Assembly (NCBI GenBank): GCA_017542305.1
Contig: JAFXXK010000006.1
Coordinates: forward strand, 1-64,000
Origin: a bacterium
Lineage (GTDB): Bacteria > Cyanobacteriota > Vampirovibrionia > Gastranaerophilales > Gastranaerophilaceae
Direction: 5' to 3'
DNA length: 64,000 nt
The notes under the pieces are model-generated. The model saw only the letters and a program-made list of their open reading frames with translations, was not told the origin of the DNA and did not search any database. The stretch's first letter is position 1. Every line of letters begins with the position of its first letter. Both the position numbers and the translations under genes were made by a program. Positions 24,279 to 33,666 of the stretch are shown piece after piece.

Positions 24279-27200
24279 ATGATTTCTTTTAAAAACATAA
24301 ACAATGAAAAATTTGCTATCTTTGCGCATAATTTAAAAAACGGTATACCATTTTCGGTTACGGGGTTAACTTCTGTCCTGAGAATGCTGCTTGTGATAAA
24401 GGCGCATGAATATTCAAAGAAGAAGATTTTGTTTATAACTTCAACCGAACAAAATGCGCTGAAATATAAAAACGATTTATTAAAAATTTTTGAAGTTGAA
24501 GCAGAAATTCTTCCTTTCCAAAATATTTCCATGTATGAAACAATTAATTCAAATAAATATGATTATGCTGAGCAGGTCAAAATTTTAAGGGGTAATCCCG
24601 ATATTGTAATAACTCCGGTAAAAACCTTGTTGGAAAAATTTCCGACAGCTAAATTTTATGATGAAAATTTAATCAAAATAAAAGTCGGAGATGAAATTGA
24701 CTTAAAAGAATTTGCGAAAAAACTTGTTAATCTCGGATATAAAAAAGCGACAATGGTTACTGATATTCAGGAATTCAGTATCAGAGGAGATATTATTGAT
24801 GTATATTCTCTTTCAAATTACCCTGTCAGAATTGAATTGTGGGGTGATGAAGTTGTTGATATAAGATATTTCAACAACGAAACCCAGAAATCCGTAGAGA
24901 AAGTCAATGAAACAGAAATCCTTCCAATGTATAAATTTATTGCTCCCCAAAATACAAATTTTTCTGACGAAGAAGGATATTTTGAGGGAATAGAAGTTTA
25001 CCAGAGTTTTTTTAATGAGAATTTAGTCAGTGCATTAGATTATTTTAAGGATTATACAATCATAACCGACGAAACATCAGAGATTTTGGCAAAATATGAG
25101 TTTTTGGATAATAGTGCGCAGGAACAACTTGAAGAAAACATCAAGCTGGAATTGGTGAAAGAGTTAAAAGATTCCAACCATATAAAATTCGCAGATTTTC
25201 AAAAGCAAATGGCACGGTTTATGCGTATCGGATTAGATAATTTTGTTGACAGCGAAAACAGAGAATTAGTCGAATTTGATACTGAGGCGGTGAGGAGTTT
25301 TGCGGCAGATTTGGATGAAATAGCATTATTTATTGATGAACATACCGGATATGGTATCAATATAGCAACAGATTACCCCGACAGGGTTGATGAAATTTTA
25401 ACCGAAAGAGAAATTTTTAATAAAATAAACTATACAAATTCTATTGCTGCCCACGGTTGTATTTTAGAGGATTTTAAGACCGTAATTTTGACCGACAGAG
25501 AGCTGTTTAACAAACGCAGTAAAGAAATTACCGCTTCAAAAAATTCTTATTACAAAGAAAAAGCCGAATATATTGAAAGTATAAACGATATTAAAGAGGG
25601 TGAATACGTTGTTCACAGAGTACATGGTGTAGGGGTATATAAAGGTTTAACCCAACAGGACATTGACGGACAATTAAAAGATTATCTGACTATAGAATAT
25701 GCCGCAAATGACAGACTTCATATTCCGGCAGAGCAAATAAATCTTTTATGCAGGTACAGAGGCTCGGGTGCCGTAAAGCCGAAATTATCAAGAATGGGCG
25801 GTAAAGATTGGGAGTCCACGAAATCCAGAGTTAAAAAGGAAGTAGAGCAAGTTGCTTATGATTTACTCAGGCTTTATGCGAGAAGAAAAATGCAGCAGGG
25901 TATACAGTTTCTTCCGGATACTAATTGGCAAGTCGAGATGGAAGAGGCTTTTGAGTTCACTGAAACCCCCGATCAGATGCGTGCGATAAATGAAGTTAAA
26001 ACAGATATGGAAAGCGAAAATCCTATGGACAGACTTATCTGCGGAGATGTCGGATTTGGTAAAACAGAAGTCGCAATGCGTGCAATTTTTAAAGCGGTTA
26101 CTTCAGGTAAACAGGCTGCAGTAATAGTACCTACGACAATTCTTGCCCTGCAGCATTATCAAACAATGAAAGACCGTTTCAGTCCGTTCGGGGTAAGAGT
26201 TGAATTGCTATCAAGGTTCAGAACTCAAAAAGAACAAAAAGAAACGGTTAAACACCTTGCAACAGGCGAATGTGATGTGGTAATAGGAACCCACAGACTC
26301 CTGCAAAACGGTATAGTATTCAAGGATTTAGGTTTGCTTGTAATTGACGAGGAGCATCGTTTTGGGGTCAGACATAAAGAAAAACTTAAACAGTTAAGAG
26401 AGAACATAGATATTATTACCATGTCGGCAACTCCTATTCCGAGAACTCTTTATATGTCTTTGTCGGGAATAAAAGATATGTCAGTAATTAATACTCCGCC
26501 CAAGAACAGGCTTCCGATAAAGACTTATGTCGGCGGGTGGAATGAAAATATGGTAAAAAATGCGATTACGCATGAATTGGACAGAGAAGGACAGGTATTC
26601 TATTTATATAACAGGGTAGAAACTATTGAAGAGTTCAAGTACCGTTTACAGCAATTAGTCCCGAATGCAAGGATAGCGGTCGGGCATGGGCAAATGGATG
26701 AAAAAAAGCTGGAGCAGGTAATTGTTGATTTCGCAAATCATGAATATGATATATTACTTGCGACAACAATCATTGAGAACGGTATTGATATACCGAATGC
26801 CAATACCATGATTATTCATGATGCCGATAAATTTGGTCTTGCTCAGATGTATCAGCTGCGGGGACGTGTCGGAAGAAGTCAAAGACAAGCATATTGCTAT
26901 TGCTTCTATAAGCAGTCTAAGGAGATGACAAAAGAGGCAAGGGAAAGATTAAAAGCCATAAAAGAATTTACAACATTGGGAAGCGGTTATCAGATTGCCA
27001 TGCGTGATGTTGAGATAAGGGGTATCGGAAATATATTGGGAACAAAACAGCATGGTCACATGATTAATGTCGGATTTGATACATACTGCCAACTGTTAGA
27101 GGAAACAGTTCACGAATTGCAGGGTGAACATGTGGAAAGTCATGCCGATACCATTGTAGATATCAACGTGACAGCATATATCCCCGATGAGTGGGTAGGT

Positions 27201-27626
27201 TCAAAAGAACAGAAAATGATAGAATATAAACGTCTGGCTGATGTAAAAAATGATATCGAGTTAGATTATATAACAGAGGAGTGGAAAGACCGATTCTCAA
27301 AATCACCGGAATGTGTTGAAAATTTAATAAAGCTAATTCGTATAAGGCTTGCTGCCAGTGCGGTTAATATTTCTGTTATCAGAGAAACTCCGGAGAATAT
27401 AAGAATATACACTCCTTATACCCAGCCGGAGTGGAAAATGGTTCAGGCAGGATTGCCTTCGGAAATCCTTAAACGTATTAAGTTTACACTTGCCCCGGCA
27501 GCTTGCAGAGAGGGTGTTTCTATAATTCTGCTTAACAATTCTTATATGAATTTTGATGAAATATTTAACATTTTAACAGATTTGTTTTATTATATAAATA
27601 AAGTTAGTCACGAATACTCAAAATAA
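24279..27626 (+). CDS. mfd: Transcription-repair coupling factor Mfd
   Basis: DNA translocase that removes RNA polymerase stalled at lesions and recruits UvrA. The 1115-residue product has the full order: a UvrB-homology module at the N-terminus, the RNA-polymerase interaction domain with GEYVVHRVHGVGVYKG (about residues 445-460), then the RecG-like motor. The motor contains Walker A GDVGFGKTE, DEEHRFGV, SATPIPRTL, and the late helicase blocks TIIENGIDIPNANTMI and QLRGRVGRS. A TRCF C-terminal domain follows. Start ATG 24279 is set by the leaderless-type promoter. Confidence 0.98.
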   Translation: MISFKNINNEKFAIFAHNLKNGIPFSVTGLTSVLRMLLVIKAHEYSKKKILFITSTEQNALKYKNDLLKIFEVEAEILPFQNISMYETINSNKYDYAEQVKILRGNPDIVITPVKTLLEKFPTAKFYDENLIKIKVGDEIDLKEFAKKLVNLGYKKATMVTDIQEFSIRGDIIDVYSLSNYPVRIELWGDEVVDIRYFNNETQKSVEKVNETEILPMYKFIAPQNTNFSDEEGYFEGIEVYQSFFNENLVSALDYFKDYTIITDETSEILAKYEFLDNSAQEQLEENIKLELVKELKDSNHIKFADFQKQMARFMRIGLDNFVDSENRELVEFDTEAVRSFAADLDEIALFIDEHTGYGINIATDYPDRVDEILTEREIFNKINYTNSIAAHGCILEDFKTVILTDRELFNKRSKEITASKNSYYKEKAEYIESINDIKEGEYVVHRVHGVGVYKGLTQQDIDGQLKDYLTIEYAANDRLHIPAEQINLLCRYRGSGAVKPKLSRMGGKDWESTKSRVKKEVEQVAYDLLRLYARRKMQQGIQFLPDTNWQVEMEEAFEFTETPDQMRAINEVKTDMESENPMDRLICGDVGFGKTEVAMRAIFKAVTSGKQAAVIVPTTILALQHYQTMKDRFSPFGVRVELLSRFRTQKEQKETVKHLATGECDVVIGTHRLLQNGIVFKDLGLLVIDEEHRFGVRHKEKLKQLRENIDIITMSATPIPRTLYMSLSGIKDMSVINTPPKNRLPIKTYVGGWNENMVKNAITHELDREGQVFYLYNRVETIEEFKYRLQQLVPNARIAVGHGQMDEKKLEQVIVDFANHEYDILLATTIIENGIDIPNANTMIIHDADKFGLAQMYQLRGRVGRSQRQAYCYCFYKQSKEMTKEARERLKAIKEFTTLGSGYQIAMRDVEIRGIGNILGTKQHGHMINVGFDTYCQLLEETVHELQGEHVESHADTIVDINVTAYIPDEWVGSKEQKMIEYKRLADVKNDIELDYITEEWKDRFSKSPECVENLIKLIRIRLAASAVNISVIRETPENIRIYTPYTQPEWKMVQAGLPSEILKRIKFTLAPAACREGVSIILLNNSYMNFDEIFNILTDLFYYINKVSHEYSK

Positions 27627-27643
27627 AAGAAAGAGAGATATTG

Positions 27644-28768
27644 ATGAAGGGAAAGAAATTATTAGTTACACTTGCTGTTTCAGCAGTTTTGTTTACCGGT
27701 TGTAGCTTGAAAACATCACAAACAATTATTAAGGTTAATGATACCAATATTACTCAGGCACAGTTTGATCAACTTCTTGACAAAGAAGCTAAAAATAGCG
27801 AATTGAGCCAAATGAAGATTAATATAAAAGATCCGAATAATACTTTTATATATAATCTCGTAAAGAGCAGAATAGTAAATGAATTAGTTATAAAAGCTCT
27901 TCTTGATGAAGAAGTCAAAAAGCGCGGAATTAAAGTTACTAATGCTGATATGGAAGAAGCTATTAAAGTAGTTGTTGATAAAGTCGGTTCAAAAGAACAG
28001 TTGGATAAAATCCTTAAACACAACGGAATTTCTGTTGGCGAATTTAAAAAAGATTTAAAAGAACAAGTTAAAATGAAAAAATTGGCTGAATCTATCGGTA
28101 CAGCTGATGTTACTGATGCAGAAGCAAAAGATTATTACAACAAAAATATTGATAAATTCAAATATCCTGACAAAGTCAGAGCTTCTCATATTTTGATTGC
28201 GGTAAATCCTCAGGAAATGGAAGAAATTGTAAAATCTGATCCCGCAAATAAAAATCTGAGTGATATGCAAATTAAATCAAGAATTGGCGAACAGATTATG
28301 GCAAAAGAAACCAAAGCTAAAGAATTGATTGCTCAGATCAAAAAAGACCCGTCAATTTTTGCAAAATTAGCTAAAGAAAATTCTGAAGATCCGGGTTCTG
28401 CTGAAAAAGGCGGAGATTTAGGTTTCTTTGCAAAACAGGATATGGTACCTGAATTTGCAAACGCTGCATTTGGTGCAAAACCAAACACAATTGTAGGACC
28501 TGTTCAGACTCAGTACGGTTATCATATTATTATGGTTACTGACAGAATGGCTGCAGGTCAGGAACCTTTCGAAAAAGTTAAAAATAATATCAAAGAATTT
28601 TTGGTAAATCAAAAGCAGCTTGATAATATTGATAACCTGGTTGAATCATTAAAGAAAAATGCAAAAATCGAGTATGTAAATAAAGACTATAATCCTGAAG
28701 TAATTCAGGAAAATGTACGCAAATCCATCCAGGATGGCGGTGCTTCCGTTACAAGAAATGCGGAATAA
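27644..28768 (+). CDS. PrsA/SurA-type peptidyl-prolyl isomerase lipoprotein
   Basis: Extracytoplasmic foldase of the parvulin class. A lipobox LFTGC places the lipidated cysteine at C20. A SurA-N-like helical region spans about residues 30-165. The parvulin domain (about 175-310) begins with VRASHILIAVN and has GGDLGFFAKQDMVPEF and GPVQTQYGYHII. It sits 17 bases after mfd with AGAGAG upstream. I prefer ATG 27644 to the TTG one codon earlier. It is followed by a terminator shared with era. Confidence 0.92.
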   Translation: MKGKKLLVTLAVSAVLFTGCSLKTSQTIIKVNDTNITQAQFDQLLDKEAKNSELSQMKINIKDPNNTFIYNLVKSRIVNELVIKALLDEEVKKRGIKVTNADMEEAIKVVVDKVGSKEQLDKILKHNGISVGEFKKDLKEQVKMKKLAESIGTADVTDAEAKDYYNKNIDKFKYPDKVRASHILIAVNPQEMEEIVKSDPANKNLSDMQIKSRIGEQIMAKETKAKELIAQIKKDPSIFAKLAKENSEDPGSAEKGGDLGFFAKQDMVPEFANAAFGAKPNTIVGPVQTQYGYHIIMVTDRMAAGQEPFEKVKNNIKEFLVNQKQLDNIDNLVESLKKNAKIEYVNKDYNPEVIQENVRKSIQDGGASVTRNAE

Positions 28769-28784
28769 TTCAAAATGTCAGTTA

Positions 28785-28820
28785 AAAATACCGGGCTTTC
28801 TAAAAGCCCGATATTTTTTT
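28785..28820. terminator. Bidirectional terminator between the foldase gene and era
   Basis: CGGGCTTT pairs with AAAGCCCG around a short loop, with A-rich and T-rich flanks on both sides. Confidence 0.85.
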
Positions 28821-28821
28821 G

Positions 28822-29712
28822 CTAATTTTCTTTTTTATATCCGAAGTTATTAAGTGAATTTTGTTTCTTGCGCCAGTCTTTTTCGACTTTTACTTCTAAT
28901 GACAAAAAAACTTTTTTTTCTGCAATTTTTTCCAATTCAATTCGCGCCTCTGTTCCGATTTTTTTCAACAGAGAGCCTCCCTTGCCGATAAGTATTCCTT
29001 TTTGACTTTTCTGTTCGCAAAATATTGTGGCGTATATCTTATCGATTTCATCCTGTTCAAAATAATTTTCAACTTTTACTGCTACGGAATGTGGAATTTC
29101 ATCACTTGTATTCATAAGGATTTTTTCTCTTATGATTTCTTCGGTTACATCTCTCATGGTTTCTTCCGTAACAACATCTTCCGGATATAAGTAATCACCT
29201 TCAGGAAGTTCTTTGTATATGTTTTTTATAAGGGTGTCTATATTTCTGCCTGTTTTTGCAGATATTTTGACTACAGGATAATTTTTTTCAAATAAAGTTT
29301 TATATGATAATAAATTTTCTTCGATTTTTCCCAATTTTTTAATTTTATCAACTTTGTTCATTACAATAATTACAGGAATATCAGTCTGTAAAATATTTTG
29401 GGCGATCCACTTATCTCCTTTTCCCGCAGGATCTGAGCCGTCAACCAAAAATAAAATTAAATCGGCATCGGGTACGGCAACTTTAGCCTCATCAAGTAAA
29501 AATTCTCCAAGTTTATTCAAAGGTTTGTGTACTCCGGGTGTGTCAATAAAAACAATTTGCCCTTTTTCCGTTGTATAAATTCCTTTAATTCTTTTTCTTG
29601 TAGTTTGGGCTTTGTCAGTTGCAATAACAATCTTCTGCCCTAAAATGCAGTTAAGTAAGGTTGATTTGCCGACATTCGGTCTTCCTATTATTGCTGTAAA
29701 TCCACTTTTCAT
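28822..29712 (-). CDS. era: GTPase Era
   Basis: Ribosome-assembly GTPase that binds the 3' end of 16S rRNA. It shows GRPNVGKST (G1, near residue 10), DTPGVH (G3), NKVDK (G4), SAKTG (G5) and a C-terminal KH domain with GILIGKGGSLLKKIG. The length is 296 residues from ATG 29712. An extended -10 TG-T-TAAGAT (29719-29724, minus strand) lies 6 bases before this ATG, while the ATG two codons earlier would fall inside that gap. The later start also matches the family's usual MKSGF beginning. Confidence 0.97.
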   Translation of the reverse strand: MKSGFTAIIGRPNVGKSTLLNCILGQKIVIATDKAQTTRKRIKGIYTTEKGQIVFIDTPGVHKPLNKLGEFLLDEAKVAVPDADLILFLVDGSDPAGKGDKWIAQNILQTDIPVIIVMNKVDKIKKLGKIEENLLSYKTLFEKNYPVVKISAKTGRNIDTLIKNIYKELPEGDYLYPEDVVTEETMRDVTEEIIREKILMNTSDEIPHSVAVKVENYFEQDEIDKIYATIFCEQKSQKGILIGKGGSLLKKIGTEARIELEKIAEKKVFLSLEVKVEKDWRKKQNSLNNFGYKKEN

Positions 29713-29718
29713 ACACAT

Positions 29719-29724
29719 ATCTTA
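29719..29724 (-). promoter_or_regulatory. Extended -10 box of era, leaderless layout
   Basis: Minus-strand TG-T-TAAGAT ends 6 bases before the ATG at 29712. Confidence 0.55.
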
Positions 29725-29806
29725 ACATAAAAGTATCAATTTTTTAACAAAGTGGCAAATTTTTTTACCATAATGTATTATAATAATATAAAATGGGAAG
29801 AAAATA

Positions 29807-32161
29807 ATGTTAAAATATAACGCATGTGTAAAAAATATAGTTGTAGGTTTACTCTTGTCCTTTAGCGCGCTTTCAATAAGTGCAAATGCTAATGATATAA
29901 ATAAGCTCGATATAAAGAAAAGTAATTCAAACGGTTCGGCACTTAATGTTACAATTTATACCGAAAACCCTTACGATGAGAATGTTGCAGTTACTAAAAA
30001 AGGTGATAACAAATATGTTATTCTCATGCCGAATGTTTCCGGAAATCAGACATCAAGTGTTGATTATTCTTCCATCAAAGATGTTGTTTCGGATGTCAGC
30101 GTAAAATCTGTCAATGACGGTGCAGGCGGTTATACAAAGGTAACTTTGACCACAACAAAGCCGGTATCTATTACGACAACTTCTAAAAAGAGTGTGCCGC
30201 TTACTGCTGAACAAAAAGCATATAAAACACTCATCGCTCAGTCTAAAGGTTACACTACTCAAAATAATCAGTCATTACAGCCAAGACCAAAAGCTGATGT
30301 GGAAAATTACAGTACTTCTGCCGCTCAAAAATCCGCATCACCAATGATATTTACGGCAAATTCATCATCTAAAACAGCATCAAATGATTCCAACGCAAAA
30401 CCAAAATCAGTTATAGATAAAATTAAAGGTATTGTAGATTCATCGGCAAATCAAAGCAATGCCGCAGATATTGGATTAGACAATTCTAAGGTAGTAACAT
30501 TGCCTACCCTCGATACATCGTATAAAACGGATTCCGGTAAGGGTAATAAGGCTGCTCAGAATAATAAAAAAGCAAATACCGTTTCAGCAGCTGCAAAAGT
30601 TAACAATGTGGCAGCAAAGACAGATGTTGCACCTAAACAGGAGATAACCAAAACAGAAAATACCGAACCTGAAACTGCTCCCGTTGATGCAGAGGCAGTT
30701 CAGACAAAAGTTACGGATAATATACAGACTCAACCAATTAATAAAGGGCTTGATAATACTATGTTGACGACACTAATTATTTTATTGACTTCTTTACTGG
30801 GGATAACAGCTTTGTTCAGAGTAGTAAAAAATTCTCTGGAGCATTCGGTAGCATTGAAGAGAGCGTTTAAGGAAAATCTAAAGGCACAGCCGAAATCCGA
30901 TACTGTTGATTACAGTGCAATTGCAGAGGATAGCAGTCTCAGCTGGCAGGAGAAATACCAGAAATTTGTTAATTCATTAGAAGAAATTAACCCGAATGAG
31001 GGTGTGCTTGAGCATGTTGGTAACGGGGAATATCAATTTGTTAATTCTATTGATGAAAAAACGGCTGAACTTCATAATATATTTAAAATTGGTAAGTCTG
31101 AAAAAGTTACGGGCATAAGTGCAGGTAAATCAAATCTTAAACCAAAAGCTAAACCTAAAAAGCTGACTTCATATAACAAACCTGCAATGAATGCTATGCC
31201 GAAATCTAAGCCGATTCGTAAGGTTAAAAATCAGAATTTAAAGGCTTCAGGCCTTCCTCGTCTTGAAATAGTTGAAAGAAAATCTGAAGCAAATACAAAA
31301 TTAGATTATAAAAAATTAGCATCTAAATTTGAGAGAACATTAAAAGCTTCTCCATCAAAAGAAAGATTAACACAAGCTGATGAAGATTTAATTATCAAGC
31401 AGTTTGAAAACGGTTTTAAGGATACGCATAATGTACCTGTTGCCACTGAAGAAGAAGCTATTGCAAAAACAATCAGAACATCTCCAAAGTTAAAATCTTT
31501 TGCACAAAAAGCAGCTTTGGAAAAAAACGGCAGACATGTTACTTTGCCGAAACGCAGTTCAGAAATTATCAGAACAGGTAATATAGAATCAAAATATGTA
31601 AATCTCGAAAATTCGGATATGTATTCATCGGTAAGAAGATTTAAAGACGGAAACTTAAGTTCTGCTGATTTGATTTCAGGTAATGCGATGGGCTCCCGTA
31701 TTAATTTACCGAAGACTACTCCGGTTAAAAATGAAGACAATACCCAATATTCAATGGCAACAATAGAAGAATTCTTTGATATGCCGGAAACATCATATGC
31801 AACCGCACCGGCTTCATTATCAAGCAGAGTTGCCGACAGTATGGGCAGAATGGGTAAAGCAAAACTTCCCGAATATAATAAAGAAGCCGTATCTAATCCG
31901 TTAGAAGGCAAGATTGTAAAATCAGGTTATAACATAGATAATAACAGCGGATTTTATATTGTTTCCGATGGTAACGGCAGATGCTCATTGATTGGTAAAA
32001 TCAATAATGAGGTTACCGTATTGAAAGAGTTTGGTAATTCTGTCAGATATAAATTGCAGGTAAGAAAAGACAGTCCGAATGTTTATATTGTAAGAGTCGG
32101 AGCTGAACGTTTCTTAGTTGAAGTCAACGGCAATAAAATGGGCGTATTGATAGAATTATAA
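29807..32161 (+). CDS. Large envelope protein of unknown function, 784 aa
   Basis: No family recognised with confidence. A signal peptide or anchor covers residues 1-29 (ending SANA). The next 110 residues form a beta-rich domain (LNVTIYTENPYDENVAVTKK, KYVILMPNVSG) that recalls AMIN domains, which bind the cell envelope. A low-complexity linker leads to a membrane helix at about 318-340, so the second half may be cytoplasmic. The C-terminal 75 residues are beta-rich (GFYIVSDGNGRCSLIG, FLVEVNGNKMGVLIEL). The ATG overlaps the TAA of a four-codon upstream frame and has GGAAG nearby. The solute-binding gene follows after 26 bases. Confidence 0.7.
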   Translation: MLKYNACVKNIVVGLLLSFSALSISANANDINKLDIKKSNSNGSALNVTIYTENPYDENVAVTKKGDNKYVILMPNVSGNQTSSVDYSSIKDVVSDVSVKSVNDGAGGYTKVTLTTTKPVSITTTSKKSVPLTAEQKAYKTLIAQSKGYTTQNNQSLQPRPKADVENYSTSAAQKSASPMIFTANSSSKTASNDSNAKPKSVIDKIKGIVDSSANQSNAADIGLDNSKVVTLPTLDTSYKTDSGKGNKAAQNNKKANTVSAAAKVNNVAAKTDVAPKQEITKTENTEPETAPVDAEAVQTKVTDNIQTQPINKGLDNTMLTTLIILLTSLLGITALFRVVKNSLEHSVALKRAFKENLKAQPKSDTVDYSAIAEDSSLSWQEKYQKFVNSLEEINPNEGVLEHVGNGEYQFVNSIDEKTAELHNIFKIGKSEKVTGISAGKSNLKPKAKPKKLTSYNKPAMNAMPKSKPIRKVKNQNLKASGLPRLEIVERKSEANTKLDYKKLASKFERTLKASPSKERLTQADEDLIIKQFENGFKDTHNVPVATEEEAIAKTIRTSPKLKSFAQKAALEKNGRHVTLPKRSSEIIRTGNIESKYVNLENSDMYSSVRRFKDGNLSSADLISGNAMGSRINLPKTTPVKNEDNTQYSMATIEEFFDMPETSYATAPASLSSRVADSMGRMGKAKLPEYNKEAVSNPLEGKIVKSGYNIDNNSGFYIVSDGNGRCSLIGKINNEVTVLKEFGNSVRYKLQVRKDSPNVYIVRVGAERFLVEVNGNKMGVLIEL

Positions 32162-32187
32162 TATGATTCGGATATAGAGAGCTTTTG

Positions 32188-33348
32188 ATGAAAAATTTTA
32201 TATGTAAACTTGTTGTATTGCTCGTATTTGTTTGTATGTTGTGCGGATGTACTTCTCACGATGGCAGGGTTGTTGTCAAATTTGCGAGTTGGGGTTCTAA
32301 ATCCGAAGTTGATATTATTAAACCGCTGTTAGCGGATTTTGAAAAGAATAATCCCGATATAAAAGTTGATTTCATGCATATCCCGCAGAATTATTTCCAG
32401 AAGATTCATCTTTTGTATGCATCAAATTCTGCACCGGATGTGGTTTTTATAAATAATCTTTATCTTCCCATATATGCTAATGCAGGTGTTCTTGAACCGG
32501 TTGGAGAGTGGGCTGATTTATCAGAAATTGATGAGAATGTTTCAAAAGCCCTGTCCTGGAAAGGTACGTTATATGCTGTGCCGAGAGATGTATCAAATCT
32601 GGTTATATTTTACAACAAAGACTTGTTTGATAAATATGGGGTAAAATACCCTGATAAAAATTGGACAACAGAGGATTTTTTACTTGCGGCGCAAAAACTT
32701 ACGAAAGATAAGACTTTTGGAATAAGTTTTGAAACAAATTCGTTATTTTTCTTACCATATTTAATGAGTGAAGGCGGCGGAATATTATCTGATGATTTGA
32801 GTAAAATTATAATTGAAGATAAAAATTCCCAAAAAGGTCTGCAATTCTATGCTGATTTAAGAGGCAAATATCATGTTGCCCCAAGGGCGGAAGAAAGCGC
32901 AAGCGCAACCATGGCACAGATGTTTTTGCAGCAAAAAATCGGGATGCACTTAACAGGCAGATGGCTTGTCCCTAAATACAGAGAAGAAGCCACATTCAAT
33001 TGGGATATAGCACCTTTCCCAAAAGGCAATGCCGGCAGTATTGTCCCTCTTGATGCATCAGGCTGGGCGGTTTCAAAAAACTCAAAACATAAATCGGAAG
33101 CTCAAAAATTGGTTAACTATCTGGCGTCAAAAGAGAGCATAGAGAAAATTACACAATGCGGTTTGATAGTACCGGCAAGAAAAGATGTGGCAAATTCCAA
33201 ATATTTTCTTGACGGGCAAGCTCCAAATAATGCAAAAGTTTTTCTTGAGGTAATAAATACCGCAAAACCTACTCCGGTTTCCGTTAATTATAAAGAAATT
33301 CTTGACAGTTTAAATGACTATTTTGAAAAATTATTTACTGCTTATTAA
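32188..33348 (+). CDS. ABC-type solute-binding lipoprotein, family 1
   Basis: Extracellular solute-binding protein of the sugar (MalE/UgpB) type. A lipobox at residues 18-21 (LCGC) indicates a lipoprotein. VKFASWGSKSEVDIIKPLLADFEKNNPDIKVDF is the family's first strand-helix unit. APDVVFINNLYLPIYANAG and the hinge block GTLYAVPRDVSNLVIFYNKDLF follow. Length 386 is normal. The ATG at 32188 has GAGAG 8 bases upstream; a TTG one codon earlier is less likely. No permease or ATPase gene is adjacent, so the transporter partners lie elsewhere or are shared. Confidence 0.9.
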   Translation: MKNFICKLVVLLVFVCMLCGCTSHDGRVVVKFASWGSKSEVDIIKPLLADFEKNNPDIKVDFMHIPQNYFQKIHLLYASNSAPDVVFINNLYLPIYANAGVLEPVGEWADLSEIDENVSKALSWKGTLYAVPRDVSNLVIFYNKDLFDKYGVKYPDKNWTTEDFLLAAQKLTKDKTFGISFETNSLFFLPYLMSEGGGILSDDLSKIIIEDKNSQKGLQFYADLRGKYHVAPRAEESASATMAQMFLQQKIGMHLTGRWLVPKYREEATFNWDIAPFPKGNAGSIVPLDASGWAVSKNSKHKSEAQKLVNYLASKESIEKITQCGLIVPARKDVANSKYFLDGQAPNNAKVFLEVINTAKPTPVSVNYKEILDSLNDYFEKLFTAY

Positions 33349-33363
33349 ACATTTATGCTAAAT

Positions 33364-33651
33364 TTAGTCATCTGCCGGTATCCCCATTTTACGGGTAAGT
33401 AATTTTATATTTTCAACATATTTCTTGACAGGTAATCCCAATTCATCAGAAATATACTTTAACATTGCATTATAACGTAGTCTTACTTTATATACGGCAA
33501 TATTTTCTTTTCCTTCTTTTACAAATTCATCATCAAGCTGTTCAAGTATTTGTATCTGACGGATTCGCATATTCCTGTCAACAGGGGTATTCATTCTGGT
33601 TAATTTGTTTATATTTGTCTGAATTATTTCATATTCTTTTATTAAATCCAT
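33364..33651 (-). CDS. Small hypothetical protein next to the FHA-calpain gene
   Basis: About 95 residues, strongly charged and mostly helical, without signal or membrane helix. No family recognised. I chose the ATG at 33651 because AAAGG lies 7 bases before it; the in-frame ATG at 33666 directly follows the stop of the FHA-calpain gene and would contain this ribosome site. The tight spacing (15 bases) indicates cotranscription with the FHA-calpain gene, so it could be a partner, inhibitor or chaperone. That role is inference only. Confidence 0.7.
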   Translation of the reverse strand: MDLIKEYEIIQTNINKLTRMNTPVDRNMRIRQIQILEQLDDEFVKEGKENIAVYKVRLRYNAMLKYISDELGLPVKKYVENIKLLTRKMGIPADD

Positions 33652-33666
33652 TTTATTACCTTTCAT

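Noticed and set aside
32188-33348. Complete ABC import operon
   Set aside because: Only the binding protein is present; neither permease nor ATPase genes are adjacent.
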